From NCBI GenBank assembly GCA_026388155.1, contig JAPLKI010000025.1:346931-410930 (forward strand): a stretch of 64,000 nucleotides of DNA. Reading direction: 5' to 3'. The stretch's first letter is position 1. Every line of letters begins with the position of its first letter. The DNA comes from Elusimicrobiota bacterium. GTDB lineage: Bacteria > Elusimicrobiota > Elusimicrobia > Elusimicrobiales > UBA9959. This document shows, one piece after another, positions 1-8,005 of the stretch. Position numbers and translations under genes: made by a program. The notes under the pieces are model-generated. The model saw nothing but the letters and a program-made list of their open reading frames with translations. It did not search any database and was not told the DNA's origin.

Positions 1-133
1 AATGTCCAATATACGGCCAAAAGCCGCCAATTATGCCTGTATTTGCTGGAAGTCCATTCTATCTGGAACCATGACATTTTAAAAAAATCGCTGCAAGTAA
101 CTTTTATTTAACCTTTATATAACCTTTAAGCCA

Positions 134-163
134 TTGACAAAATCGGTAATGGTCAGGTATACT
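134..163 (+). promoter_or_regulatory. sigma-70 type promoter of the pilin gene
   Basis: A perfect TTGACA at 134-139 and TATACT at 158-163 are separated by 18 bp. Transcription would start near 170, giving a leader of about 100 nt before the pilin start codon. Confidence 0.65.
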
Positions 164-180
164 ATGGGACGGTAATAGTT

Positions 181-213
181 TTCCGGGTATCATGTTATAT
201 ATTATCCCGGGAA
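181..213 (+). promoter_or_regulatory. hairpin in the pilin 5' leader
   Basis: TTCCGGG at 181-187 can pair with CCCGGGAA at 206-213 (one bulged G) around an AT-rich loop. It lies in the predicted leader, upstream of the Shine-Dalgarno at about 256-263. A role in mRNA stability or translation is inference. Confidence 0.35.
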
Positions 214-270
214 CTTCTTATCGCATGTGACGGGTGTTCCGGCACATAGGTTATCTTAGGAGGTAGAAAA

Positions 271-726
271 ATGAAACTCCATAGGAAGGGCTTCACCCTG
301 ATAGAACTCATGATCGTGGTGGCTATCATCGGTATTCTGGCGGCTATTGCCATACCGAAGTTCGCCGACCTCATCAATAAAGCCAAGGAAGGGGCTACCA
401 AGGGAGCGATCTCGTCGATAAGGGGCGCTCTGCAGGTGTATTATGCCGATAACGAAGGCTGGTTCCCGACCGATACGCTTGGTTGTCTTACACGTAACGG
501 CAAATACATCAGCAGCATACCTGCGGCCAAGACTCCCACCCGTCACTACGATTCTTCGTATATACAACCGGTGGTAAACATCACCACAGATGCACCCACC
601 CCGACCTTTGATGCAGGCGGTTGGCTATATTTTAACGACAACACCGACGCTACTAACTGGGGCACTATATGGGTGAACTGCTCCCATTCTGACATCAAAG
701 GGACAGATCTCTGGTATAATTTCTAA
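271..726 (+). CDS. type IV major pilin-like protein (PilA/PilE family)
   Basis: The 151-residue prepilin has a short basic leader, the prepilin peptidase site between Gly7 and Phe8 (GFTLIELM), Glu at position 5 of the mature protein and the hydrophobic N-terminal helix (about residues 8-30) that forms the pilus core. The variable C-terminal domain has two cysteines (near residues 71 and 138) that could form the usual D-region disulfide. The start is fixed by TTAGGAGG seven bases upstream. It has its own promoter and a terminator right after the stop, so it is a single-gene transcript. The pilus motor and platform genes pilT and pilC lie about 11 kb downstream. It could also be a pseudopilin, but the strong promoter and isolated arrangement favour a major pilin. 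Confidence 0.9.
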   Translation: MKLHRKGFTLIELMIVVAIIGILAAIAIPKFADLINKAKEGATKGAISSIRGALQVYYADNEGWFPTDTLGCLTRNGKYISSIPAAKTPTRHYDSSYIQPVVNITTDAPTPTFDAGGWLYFNDNTDATNWGTIWVNCSHSDIKGTDLWYNF

Positions 727-743
727 TCAACCGTGTGGCCTTT

Positions 744-773
744 AAAAAGCCCCCCCTCCGAGGGGGGCTTTTT
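744..773 (+). terminator. rho-independent terminator after the pilin gene
   Basis: AAAAAGCCCCCC at 744-755 pairs with GGGGGGCTTTTT at 762-773 across a short loop and ends in a T-tract, 18 bases after the pilin stop. Confidence 0.85.
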
Positions 774-800
774 ATTTAACAGCCTGGCGGGCCCACCTGA

Positions 801-829
801 TTGAGGCCCCGCTCTTAATCTGATAAAAT
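801..829 (+). promoter_or_regulatory. promoter upstream of the exported Hsp20-like gene and leuS
   Basis: TTGAGG at 801-806 and TAAAAT at 824-829 are spaced by 17 bp. It lies after the pilin terminator and about 95 bp before the next start codon. Confidence 0.5.
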
Positions 830-922
830 GAATAGTTGGCGGTGTAACCAGTAAACTCTTTCGCCGGCACTTCATGGTTCCTTCGGCTTTTAGAGCTGGA
901 ACTGAATAGACGGAGGCGCATT

Positions 923-1585
923 ATGTTTTTTTATGCCTTTTTTTCGGTCTTTCTTTTTATGCCGTCGGCCCTGCCGGCTTTCGCCGAGGAACCGGCCACG
1001 GAGACGAACGCTTCTGAAAAGCTGGACCAGGACCTTTCAGCCAGCATAGACGGCTGGTTAGGCCAGATAACCGCCAAGCTTAATTCCGACAAGGCGGTAA
1101 CCCCCGCCGATTTTGACGCGATGTTCAACGATGATTTTTTCTCCAACTCCTCCACTCCCTTCAAGGACATTGAACTGCTTGAAAAAAAAGTGAACGACCG
1201 CCTGGAAAACCAAAAAAAGCAATTTGGAAATTCATACCACAAATGGGTGGCGGACCGTCTTGAGGTAAACGACCTGGAGCCGGACATAATAAACGGCGAA
1301 GACACCGTGGCGCTTGATTTTAAAACGCCCCAGGCGCAGAATGATTCCATCAAGATAGACATTAACAAGGCCCGCATAAAAATGGCCTATGCCGCCAAAG
1401 ACGAGCAGGAGATAAAAAGGCCGGACGGCACTTATATGAAGACCTCTTTCTTAAAGCGCCATGAAAAAATAATGGCCCTGCCCGCCGGCGTAAATCCGGC
1501 AAAATATAAAGTGGAACAGGCCCCGGGCCGCGTGCGCATAATTTTCAACAAACTGAAAGGCAAAAAAGCGGAGGCCGTAAAGTGA
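923..1585 (+). CDS. exported protein with a possible alpha-crystallin/Hsp20-like domain
   Basis: The 220-residue protein begins with a hydrophobic signal peptide ending near Ala-Phe-Ala-Glu (about residue 21). The stretch around residues 65-85 (DDFFSNSSTPFKDIE) and the C-terminal strand region (LPAGVNPAKYKVEQ, about 188-201) resemble small heat shock proteins, where a phenylalanine-rich N-terminal segment and an LP-x-GV-D segment flank the crystallin fold. Assignment is by eye and tentative. GGAGG precedes the ATG. The stop overlaps the GTG of leuS by four bases, so the two are co-translated. An exported holdase acting in the periplasm would fit, but this is inference. Confidence 0.55.
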   Translation: MFFYAFFSVFLFMPSALPAFAEEPATETNASEKLDQDLSASIDGWLGQITAKLNSDKAVTPADFDAMFNDDFFSNSSTPFKDIELLEKKVNDRLENQKKQFGNSYHKWVADRLEVNDLEPDIINGEDTVALDFKTPQAQNDSIKIDINKARIKMAYAAKDEQEIKRPDGTYMKTSFLKRHEKIMALPAGVNPAKYKVEQAPGRVRIIFNKLKGKKAEAVK

Positions 1586-4092
1586 AAACACCAGCCGACA
1601 TGCCGGATTTCAGGGACATAGACAGGAAACAACAGGACAAGTGGCGCTCCTCCGGCGCTTTCGGCGCCGCGGCCAGACCGGGAGCCAAAAAGTTTTATTG
1701 TCTTGACATGTTTCCCTACCCCTCCGGAGACGGGATGCATGTGGGGCACTCCGAAGGCTACACCGCCTCCGATATTCTCTGCCGGTTCAAACGCATGAAC
1801 GGCTTTGACGTGCTGCACCCTATGGGCTGGGACGCGTTCGGCCTGCCCGCCGAAAATTACGCCATCAGCACCGGTATACATCCCCGCCTGACCACGGAAA
1901 AATTTATTTCCAAGTTCCGGCGCCAGATAGACTCGCTCGGATTAAGCTACGACTGGAGCCGGGAAATAAACACCACCGACCCGGACTATTACCGCTGGAC
2001 GCAATGGATATTCCTGCAGATCTTCAAGAAAGGGCTCGCCTACGAGGCGACCATACCCATAAACTGGTGTCCCAAATGCAAGACCGGCCTGGCCAACGAG
2101 GAGGTTTTCGGCGGCAAGTGCGACCGCTGCGAAACCCCCATTGAAAAGAAGAAACTTAAACAGTGGATGCTGCGCATAACCGCCTACGCCGACCGGCTGC
2201 TGGCCGATCTTGAAGGCATTAACTGGCCGCACTCGACCATGCTGATGCAGCAGAACTGGATAGGCCGCTCGGAAGGGGCGGAAGTTGATTTTGAACTGTC
2301 CGCGGGCCGCAAACTTACGGTTTTCACCACCCGCCCCGACACGCTTTACGGCGCCACCTACATGGTATTGGCCCCGGAACATCCTTTGGTTGAAAGCCTT
2401 ACCGCTCCGGAGCGCAGATCTGAAGTGGCGGCTTATGTCTCGGCCGCCGCGAACAAGTCCGACCTGGAACGGACCGAACTTTCCAAAGATAAAACCGGCG
2501 TATTCACCGGCGCCTACGCCGTGAACCCCGTTAACGGGCAAAAGCTGCCGGTCTGGACCGCGGACTACGTGCTTACCACCTACGGCACCGGGGCCATAAT
2601 GGCCGTGCCGGCGCACGATGAGCGCGACTGGGAATTTGCGAAAAAATTCGGCCTTAAAATAATTGAAGTGGTCAAGCCTCCGGAAGGCTGGCCCGCCGAC
2701 AAGGCTTTCTGCGAAACCGGCATAGCGGTCAACTCCCCCGCCATAAACGGGCTGTCAACGCCTGAAGCCACAAAAAAGATGACCGCCTGGCTGGAAGAAA
2801 AGGGTCTGGGCCGGGCCAAGGTGAATTTCAAGCTGCGCGACTGGGTCTTTTCCCGCCAGCGCTACTGGGGAGAGCCTATACCCATAGTGCACTGCGCCAA
2901 ATGCGGCGCCGTGCCGGTGCCGGAAAACGACCTGCCATTAAAATTGCCAGATGTGGAAAAATATCAGCCGACCGGCACCGGAGAATCCCCCCTTGCGCTT
3001 ATTGATGACTGGGTAAAAACCTCGTGTCCCGCCTGCGGCGGCCCGGCAAAAAGGGAAACCAACACCATGCCGCAGTGGGCGGGCTCCTGCTGGTATTACC
3101 TGCGTTTCATAGACCCAAAAAACTCCCACGCTTTCGCCGACAAGGGGCTGGAGCGGGCCTGGATGCCGGTTGACCTCTACATAGGCGGCTCCGAGCACGC
3201 GGTGCTTCACCTTTTATACGCCAGATTCTGGCACAAAGTGCTTCATGACCTGGGTTTTGTTTCCACTGCCGAGCCTTTCAAAAAGCTTATACATCAGGGC
3301 ATGATACTTTCCTACGCTTACCGCGATTCAAAGGGCGTTTACCGCGCCTATGGAGAACTTGACATCCAGGACGACGGCACAGCCGTCACAAAAGAGGGCG
3401 AAACGATAAAACCCGTTGTGGAAAAGATGTCAAAGTCCAAAAAAAACGTTGTTAATCCCGACGAACTGGTTGCCGCCTACGGCGCGGACGCTTTCAGGAT
3501 GTACGAGATGTTCATGGGCCCGCTTGAAGACTCGAAACCCTGGGACATGCGCGGCATAGAAGGCACCCACCGCTTCCTGAAGCGCGTCTGGGCCTGGGGC
3601 TGCGGCATAGAGCTTGCGGAGGCGGAACCGCCCAAAGACCTGCTGATACTACGCCACCAGACCATAGCCAAGGTAACCGAAGATATGGAAAGCCTCAAAT
3701 TCAACACGGCTATTTCGGCCCTGATGATCTATTTCAACCGCCTTAGCCGGGAAGCCAGCCCCTCAAAGGAAGATTTTTCCGTGTTCATGCGCCTGCTGCA
3801 CCCGCTGGCCCCGCACATAACGGACGAGCTGTGGGAGCGTTCCGGCGGCTCCGGCACGCTTATGAAAGCCGCCTGGCCGCGGCCGGATGCGGGAGTGATC
3901 TCGGAGCGCGACATTGAAGTGCCGGTTCAGGTAAACGGCAAATTAAAGGCCAGGCTGAAGGTTAAGGAAACCACCGGCGATAAAGAGCTTGAACGCCTGG
4001 CGCTTGAAAGCGCGGCTCCCTACATGATCGGGAAAACGCTGGTAAAAGTGATAGTGGTTAAAAGCAGGCTGGTCAGTATTGTTATAAAGTAA
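1582..4092 (+). CDS. leuS: leucyl-tRNA synthetase
   Basis: This cytoplasmic class I synthetase charges tRNA-Leu. At 836 residues it has the usual bacterial length. The HIGH motif appears as HVGH at residues 53-56 after PYPSG, the zinc-binding insert as CPKC..CDRC, the CP1 editing domain with TRPDTLYGATY and PAHDERDWEF, and KMSKSKKN at about 615. The GTG start overlaps the upstream stop (GTGA) and has GGAGG at a proper distance, so I prefer it to the ATG at 1600. Linkage with the upstream exported protein looks incidental. Confidence 0.97.
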   Translation: MKTPADMPDFRDIDRKQQDKWRSSGAFGAAARPGAKKFYCLDMFPYPSGDGMHVGHSEGYTASDILCRFKRMNGFDVLHPMGWDAFGLPAENYAISTGIHPRLTTEKFISKFRRQIDSLGLSYDWSREINTTDPDYYRWTQWIFLQIFKKGLAYEATIPINWCPKCKTGLANEEVFGGKCDRCETPIEKKKLKQWMLRITAYADRLLADLEGINWPHSTMLMQQNWIGRSEGAEVDFELSAGRKLTVFTTRPDTLYGATYMVLAPEHPLVESLTAPERRSEVAAYVSAAANKSDLERTELSKDKTGVFTGAYAVNPVNGQKLPVWTADYVLTTYGTGAIMAVPAHDERDWEFAKKFGLKIIEVVKPPEGWPADKAFCETGIAVNSPAINGLSTPEATKKMTAWLEEKGLGRAKVNFKLRDWVFSRQRYWGEPIPIVHCAKCGAVPVPENDLPLKLPDVEKYQPTGTGESPLALIDDWVKTSCPACGGPAKRETNTMPQWAGSCWYYLRFIDPKNSHAFADKGLERAWMPVDLYIGGSEHAVLHLLYARFWHKVLHDLGFVSTAEPFKKLIHQGMILSYAYRDSKGVYRAYGELDIQDDGTAVTKEGETIKPVVEKMSKSKKNVVNPDELVAAYGADAFRMYEMFMGPLEDSKPWDMRGIEGTHRFLKRVWAWGCGIELAEAEPPKDLLILRHQTIAKVTEDMESLKFNTAISALMIYFNRLSREASPSKEDFSVFMRLLHPLAPHITDELWERSGGSGTLMKAAWPRPDAGVISERDIEVPVQVNGKLKARLKVKETTGDKELERLALESAAPYMIGKTLVKVIVVKSRLVSIVIK

Positions 4093-4114
4093 GAGACTAG
4101 CGCAGAGAGGTCAG

Positions 4115-4164
4115 GGCCGTTTGTGGGCCAGAGGCCTTTGAGACGGCACCTCCAGGGGATTGGG
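4115..4164 (+). ncRNA. 50-nt conserved hairpin motif, copy A
   Basis: First of three gapless 50-nt copies in the window (others at 9547-9596 and, on the minus strand, 36871-36920). It starts GGCCGT, folds as GCCGT..GGCC-AGA-GGCC..ACGGC, continues with ACCT..GGG and ends ATTGGG. It sits 22 bases after the leuS stop and runs into a heptamer array. I cannot match it to a riboswitch class I know. It may be transcribed read-through from leuS. Confidence 0.5.
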
Positions 4165-4236
4165 TTTAGGGAAGGAGTTCCTTATTTCCGCACTCTATGG
4201 CCCTATACGCCAGCCCCTATACCCTATAATTTAGAC
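4161..4236. repeat. heptamer-repeat array, leuS-lptE spacer
   Basis: Seven-base units of the CCCTATA type repeat at 4200-4230 after a GGGAAGGAGTTCCTT centre. The left arm is short because copy A of the 50-nt motif occupies that side. Confidence 0.6.
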
Positions 4237-4266
4237 TTATCATCAAAATAAAAACTGGGGGACATT

Positions 4267-4932
4267 ATGAAAAAGGGAATTATAATATTATCGGCGGCGC
4301 TTGCCATGGCGGGCTGCTCAAATTCCGACATACTTTACAGGCCGGCGGAGCAAAAAATGCCGCAGCATATAAAAAGGATAGCTGTAAGGCCTTTCGTCAA
4401 CAAAACACAGCAATTCGGCCTTGAGGAAAAGCTGAACCTTAAAATTATAGACGAATTCCTGAAAAACGGGGAATATTCGGTGTCTCCGGAGAATTCGGCC
4501 GAAGGCGTGCTAGTGGGAGAAATAAGCCATTACATACTAACCCCGATACAATACGACGTAAACCTGGTGCCCACGGTCTACAAGCTTAATGTGGTGGCAG
4601 TGGTGCGGCTGCTTGACAAGGAATATAACCGCTACATATGGGAGGAACCGGCCTTTCAGGTGACAAAGATCTATTCCGCCTCAACTCTGCCCGGGGGACT
4701 CAGCGAAGAGCAGGCCAGGGAAGCGCTTTGGGAACTGCTTTCAAAAGACATAGTGCGGCGCACGGTGGAAGGCTTCGGCTCCGTCACAAGCGTCTCAAAG
4801 AAAGGCATACCTGATGCCGCGAACAGCACCATAGATAAAGCCAGCGCCACCGCGGAAAATCTCCCGGCAGGAATGCCGCAGGCGGCAGGCTCCGGGCAGG
4901 CCGTTGCGGTATCCACCGGAGCGGGCAAATAA
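4267..4932 (+). CDS. lptE: LptE-like LPS-assembly lipoprotein
   Basis: The protein has 221 residues with a lipoprotein signal peptide and lipobox ending at Cys17 (AMAGC). The body follows the LptE pattern: an early IAVRPFVNKT strand, a helix with a processive EEKLNLKIIDEFLKNG segment, a strand with LVGEISHY and a long C-terminal helix. LptE forms the plug of the LptD outer-membrane translocon that inserts lipopolysaccharide. The Ala/Ser/Gly-rich tail after about residue 175 is longer than the core fold needs. Its stop is six bases before holA, so they likely share a transcript; in many bacteria lptE and holA are also neighbours downstream of leuS, which supports the call. Confidence 0.8.
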   Translation: MKKGIIILSAALAMAGCSNSDILYRPAEQKMPQHIKRIAVRPFVNKTQQFGLEEKLNLKIIDEFLKNGEYSVSPENSAEGVLVGEISHYILTPIQYDVNLVPTVYKLNVVAVVRLLDKEYNRYIWEEPAFQVTKIYSASTLPGGLSEEQAREALWELLSKDIVRRTVEGFGSVTSVSKKGIPDAANSTIDKASATAENLPAGMPQAAGSGQAVAVSTGAGK

Positions 4933-4938
4933 CCCCTC

Positions 4939-5940
4939 ATGCAGATCCTTAACCCGCAGTCCCTGGAGGAAGAATGGCGCAAAAACAAACTGCGGCCGGT
5001 ATATTATTTTTGCGGGGAGGAACAAACTCTCGCGCAGACGGCTTTGGCGCGGCTGAAAGCGCTTTTCAAACCGGATACTTTCAATTTTTCCGTCCACGAC
5101 GCTGAAACCGCGGACATAAACAACGTAACAGGTGAGGCCCAGACCGCCCCCATGCTCAGCGAAAGGCGTTTTGTGGTCCTGAAGCGCTGCGATAAGCTGA
5201 AAAAAGAAGGCGCGCGCATACTGGCCGAATACCTCACGAACCCCACGCCGTTCACCTCGCTTTTCATTGTTTCCCCAAAAAGATGCGATACCTCGGACCA
5301 ATTCGCCAAAGCGCTTGCGCCGGACTGCGCCCTGGTGATGTTTGAGCAGCTGAATGAATTTGAAGCGCGTAAGTTCCTGAAACAGAAGCTTGAAGCCTCA
5401 GGCTGCGAGGTTTCAGGCGAGGCTCTTGAAACTTTGGTTGAACTGCTTGGCAATGACGCGGGCACCATTGCAGTAGAAGCGGAAAAAATAGCCATCCACC
5501 ACCACGGAAGCAAAAAGCCGCTCAGCGCCTCCGATGCGGTGGAGCTGGCCGGCTTTTCAAAAAGCCAGAACCCTTTTGACCTGTCAATAGCGATCTGTGA
5601 CCGCGCCGCCGCCGCCGCCGCCGCCATAACGGACCGGCTGCTGGCCGAAGACGCCGAGCCCCTTTTTTTGCTCAACAGTGTTTCAAAAACGCTTGAACGC
5701 CTGCTGAAAGCTAAAAGGCTTGAGGCCGCGGGCGCCGGTTCCTCGGCCCCCTACCAGGCTGGTGTAAGCCCGGGCCATTACAGACACCTGGCCAAGGCCG
5801 CTGGCGCCTACTCCGAAGACAAACTTTTAAGGGGTCTTAAGCGCTGCCTGGAAACGGAAGCGCTGCTGAAATCTTCTTCCGGACGGGACCCGGGGCTGCT
5901 GATACGCCAACTGCTTTATGAAATTTTAAAGCTGAAGTAG
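4939..5940 (+). CDS. holA: DNA polymerase III delta subunit
   Basis: The 333-residue protein matches the HolA family: N-terminal degenerate AAA fold with YYFCGEEQ, the central ERRFVVLKRCDKL segment, FEARKFLKQKLEASG and the C-terminal helical domain with LLRQLLYEILKLK. Delta opens the beta sliding clamp within the clamp-loader complex; it pairs with the tau/gamma subunit encoded by dnaX at 28.9-30.7 kb. The gene follows leuS-lptE in the classic order. A GCC triplet run at about 5604-5627 encodes six alanines within the C-terminal half. Confidence 0.9.
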   Translation: MQILNPQSLEEEWRKNKLRPVYYFCGEEQTLAQTALARLKALFKPDTFNFSVHDAETADINNVTGEAQTAPMLSERRFVVLKRCDKLKKEGARILAEYLTNPTPFTSLFIVSPKRCDTSDQFAKALAPDCALVMFEQLNEFEARKFLKQKLEASGCEVSGEALETLVELLGNDAGTIAVEAEKIAIHHHGSKKPLSASDAVELAGFSKSQNPFDLSIAICDRAAAAAAAITDRLLAEDAEPLFLLNSVSKTLERLLKAKRLEAAGAGSSAPYQAGVSPGHYRHLAKAAGAYSEDKLLRGLKRCLETEALLKSSSGRDPGLLIRQLLYEILKLK

Positions 5941-5965
5941 AAAACAGGACAAATTTGATATTAGG

Positions 5966-6036
5966 AAAACAAAATAGCGAAGTGTGAAAAGGGAGAAAAC
6001 TCAACCCCTATTCGCCATTCGCTATTCGCTATTTGC
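5966..6036. repeat. heptamer-repeat array, holA-rpsT spacer
   Basis: Units of the GCTATTC type run from about 6007 to 6036, opposed by a weak AATAGCGA arm near 5972. The units continue into rpsT, and the rpsT stop codon (CTA on the plus strand, 6029-6031) lies inside one of them. Confidence 0.65.
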
Positions 6037-6325
6037 CAGCCGGTGTCTGTACCGCGGTCTTAATTCGCAGGGCAAGCCTTGATTTTTTGCGGGCGGCGGC
6101 TTTCCAGTGGATGGTGCCGGTTTTGGCGGCTTTATCAAGGAGAGCGTGTACTTTCGGCAGCAGTTTCTGCGCGCTTTCCACGTCCTTTTTGGCGATCAAG
6201 CCGTCAAATTCCTTAGCGGCGTCGTGAATTCTGGTCCTGACGCCCCTGTTTCTGGAGGCCAGCTTCTCGGATTTGCGCCATGCTTTAATAGCGCTGGTAT
6301 GTCGTCCAGTCTTAAGTTTAGCCAT
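6029..6325 (-). CDS. rpsT: 30S ribosomal protein S20
   Basis: The 98-residue basic protein has the S20 signature: TSAIKAWRKSEKLASRNRGVR near the N-terminus, then helices rich in Lys and Ala (VDKAAKTGTIHWKAAARKKSRL region). S20 binds 16S rRNA early in small-subunit assembly. It lies opposite holA, a common pairing, and is divergent from murJ with only 20 bases between the starts. Its terminal codons merge with a heptamer-repeat array. Confidence 0.95.
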   Translation of the reverse strand: MAKLKTGRHTSAIKAWRKSEKLASRNRGVRTRIHDAAKEFDGLIAKKDVESAQKLLPKVHALLDKAAKTGTIHWKAAARKKSRLALRIKTAVQTPAGK

Positions 6326-6345
6326 AGAACGTAGTTTATCACTTT

Positions 6346-7899
6346 ATGAGCGAAAAATCAAATTCATTCGCGAAGAACGTCTCGGGGTTCGCGCTCGCCT
6401 CCCTGGTCACCAAAATACTGGGCTATGCCCGGGATGTCCTGCTGGTGGCCTACTTCGGAGCCGGGGCGCTTACGGACGCCTACTACGCCGCTTTCCGGCT
6501 GGTGAATGTTTTCAGGCGCACCGTTGGAGAGGGAGCGATCAACGCCTCTTTTATTCCCCTGCTCGAAAAAGAACGCGCCAAATCGGAAGAAGGCGCGAAG
6601 GCTTTTTTTTCCTCCGTCTGGACGCTTATTATATGCGTCTCCGCGGCGCTGGCGCTTGCCGGCATAATACTGCGCCGGCCTCTGGTAAGGTTTTTTACCG
6701 GCGGATTCGCCGCCAACCCGGAACAGCTCGCTCTTACGGCGCTTCTTACCGCCGTTTTGATGCCGCATCTTGTTTTTGTGAATGCGGCGGCGCTTTTGCA
6801 GGCCGCTTTAAACTCAGCGCGCAGATTTTTCGCGCCGGCTCTGGCTCCCGCGGTGTTTTCCCTTTCGGTTATAGCCTGTCTGCTTTTCCTGCGCGCCGGA
6901 TTTGCCGCTTCTTTAAGCCCCGCCCAGAAAATAACTATTTTAGCCATAGTGGCCTCGGCTTCGGGCCTGGCACAACTGGCAATACTTGCACCCATGATGC
7001 GAAAAGAGGGTTATTGTCTGGGTCTGAGCTCGCCCGGGCGCGCGCTTAACGGGACACAGGCGCTGGCGTTCGCTCTGCCCGCGGCTGCGGCGCTGGCGCA
7101 GGATCAGCTTTCCATGCTCATAAATACGGTTTACGCAAGTTTCCTGGCACCCGGCTCGATCACCGCCATATATAACGCGGCGCGCATAGTCCAGTTCCCG
7201 GTTTCTCTTTTTGCGGCCTCGGCCGCCGCGGTCAGCCTGCCCGAACTTTCAAGAATAACCGCCGGCTCCGGCGAAAAAAACGTGAACGCCGCCACCCTCG
7301 AACTCGCTTTTAAAACCACGGCTCTTATCCTGCTGCCGGCGGCCATCGGCCTTGTTTTTTTAAGTCTGCCCATTTCGCGCGCCCTTTTTGAACACGGCCG
7401 TTTCACCTATGAACAAAGCGCCGTCACCTCGCGGGCCATTTTATTTTTAGCTCTCGGCCTGCCGGCTTTCGGCGCCAACAAGGTGGCGGTCTCCGCTTTC
7501 TACGGAGCGGGAAAAAATATGCTGCCTGTAAAGGTTTTGTTTTTCCAGCTATGCGCGAACGCCCTGCTGGGGTTTCCCCTCATGCGGGCGATGGGCCTTA
7601 AAGGGCTGATGCTCGCCACCAGCGCCAGTTCGTGGGGAGCAGCCGTTTTTTTACTGTTGCGGCTTGAAAAGGCCACGGGATTCAGGGCTTTCGGCGATAA
7701 GAGCTCATTTTTTAAAATAACGACGGCCTCCGCAGCTATGGGCCTTGCTGTGCTGGCCGTAAAACTTTCTTGTGAAAGTTTTCTCTCCTCCGCTCCGCTG
7801 ACCGCGGTTGGCGTAGTCTCCGGGCTTGTGGTATATTTTTGGGCCCTCAAAGCTCTGGGCTGCGAGGACAGAAAACTGGTGACGAGGGGAATGTTTTAA
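6346..7899 (+). CDS. murJ: lipid II flippase MurJ
   Basis: This 517-residue polytopic inner-membrane protein has about 14 hydrophobic segments and family motifs: the N-terminal SLVTKILGYARDVLLVAYFGAG pattern, NASFIPLL and the conserved ALGLPAFGANKV region in the second half. MurJ flips the lipid-linked peptidoglycan precursor to the periplasmic face. The start is the ATG 20 bases from the divergent rpsT start; no clear Shine-Dalgarno is visible. Confidence 0.95.
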   Translation: MSEKSNSFAKNVSGFALASLVTKILGYARDVLLVAYFGAGALTDAYYAAFRLVNVFRRTVGEGAINASFIPLLEKERAKSEEGAKAFFSSVWTLIICVSAALALAGIILRRPLVRFFTGGFAANPEQLALTALLTAVLMPHLVFVNAAALLQAALNSARRFFAPALAPAVFSLSVIACLLFLRAGFAASLSPAQKITILAIVASASGLAQLAILAPMMRKEGYCLGLSSPGRALNGTQALAFALPAAAALAQDQLSMLINTVYASFLAPGSITAIYNAARIVQFPVSLFAASAAAVSLPELSRITAGSGEKNVNAATLELAFKTTALILLPAAIGLVFLSLPISRALFEHGRFTYEQSAVTSRAILFLALGLPAFGANKVAVSAFYGAGKNMLPVKVLFFQLCANALLGFPLMRAMGLKGLMLATSASSWGAAVFLLLRLEKATGFRAFGDKSSFFKITTASAAMGLAVLAVKLSCESFLSSAPLTAVGVVSGLVVYFWALKALGCEDRKLVTRGMF

Positions 7900-7901
7900 C
7901 T

Positions 7902-7986
7902 GGCTGCCATAAGCCGGAGGCCTTAAGCCATAAGCTTATAAGGAATTCCTTTAAAACCTACGGCCTATGGCGTATAGCCTATAGCA
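7902..7986. repeat. heptamer-repeat array, murJ-uvrC spacer
   Basis: Left arm units of the ATAAGCC/TTAAGCC type and right arm units CTACGGC, CTATGGC, GTATAGC, CTATAGC flank a palindromic AAGGAATTCCTT centre at about 7940-7951. The arms are partly complementary, forming an extended hairpin. Confidence 0.75.
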
Positions 7987-8005
7987 AACAAGGTTTTTTT
8001 AAATT

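Noticed and set aside
5604-5627. GCC triplet run in holA as a contingency locus
   Set aside because: Short and within a GC-rich alanine helix; ordinary for this composition.
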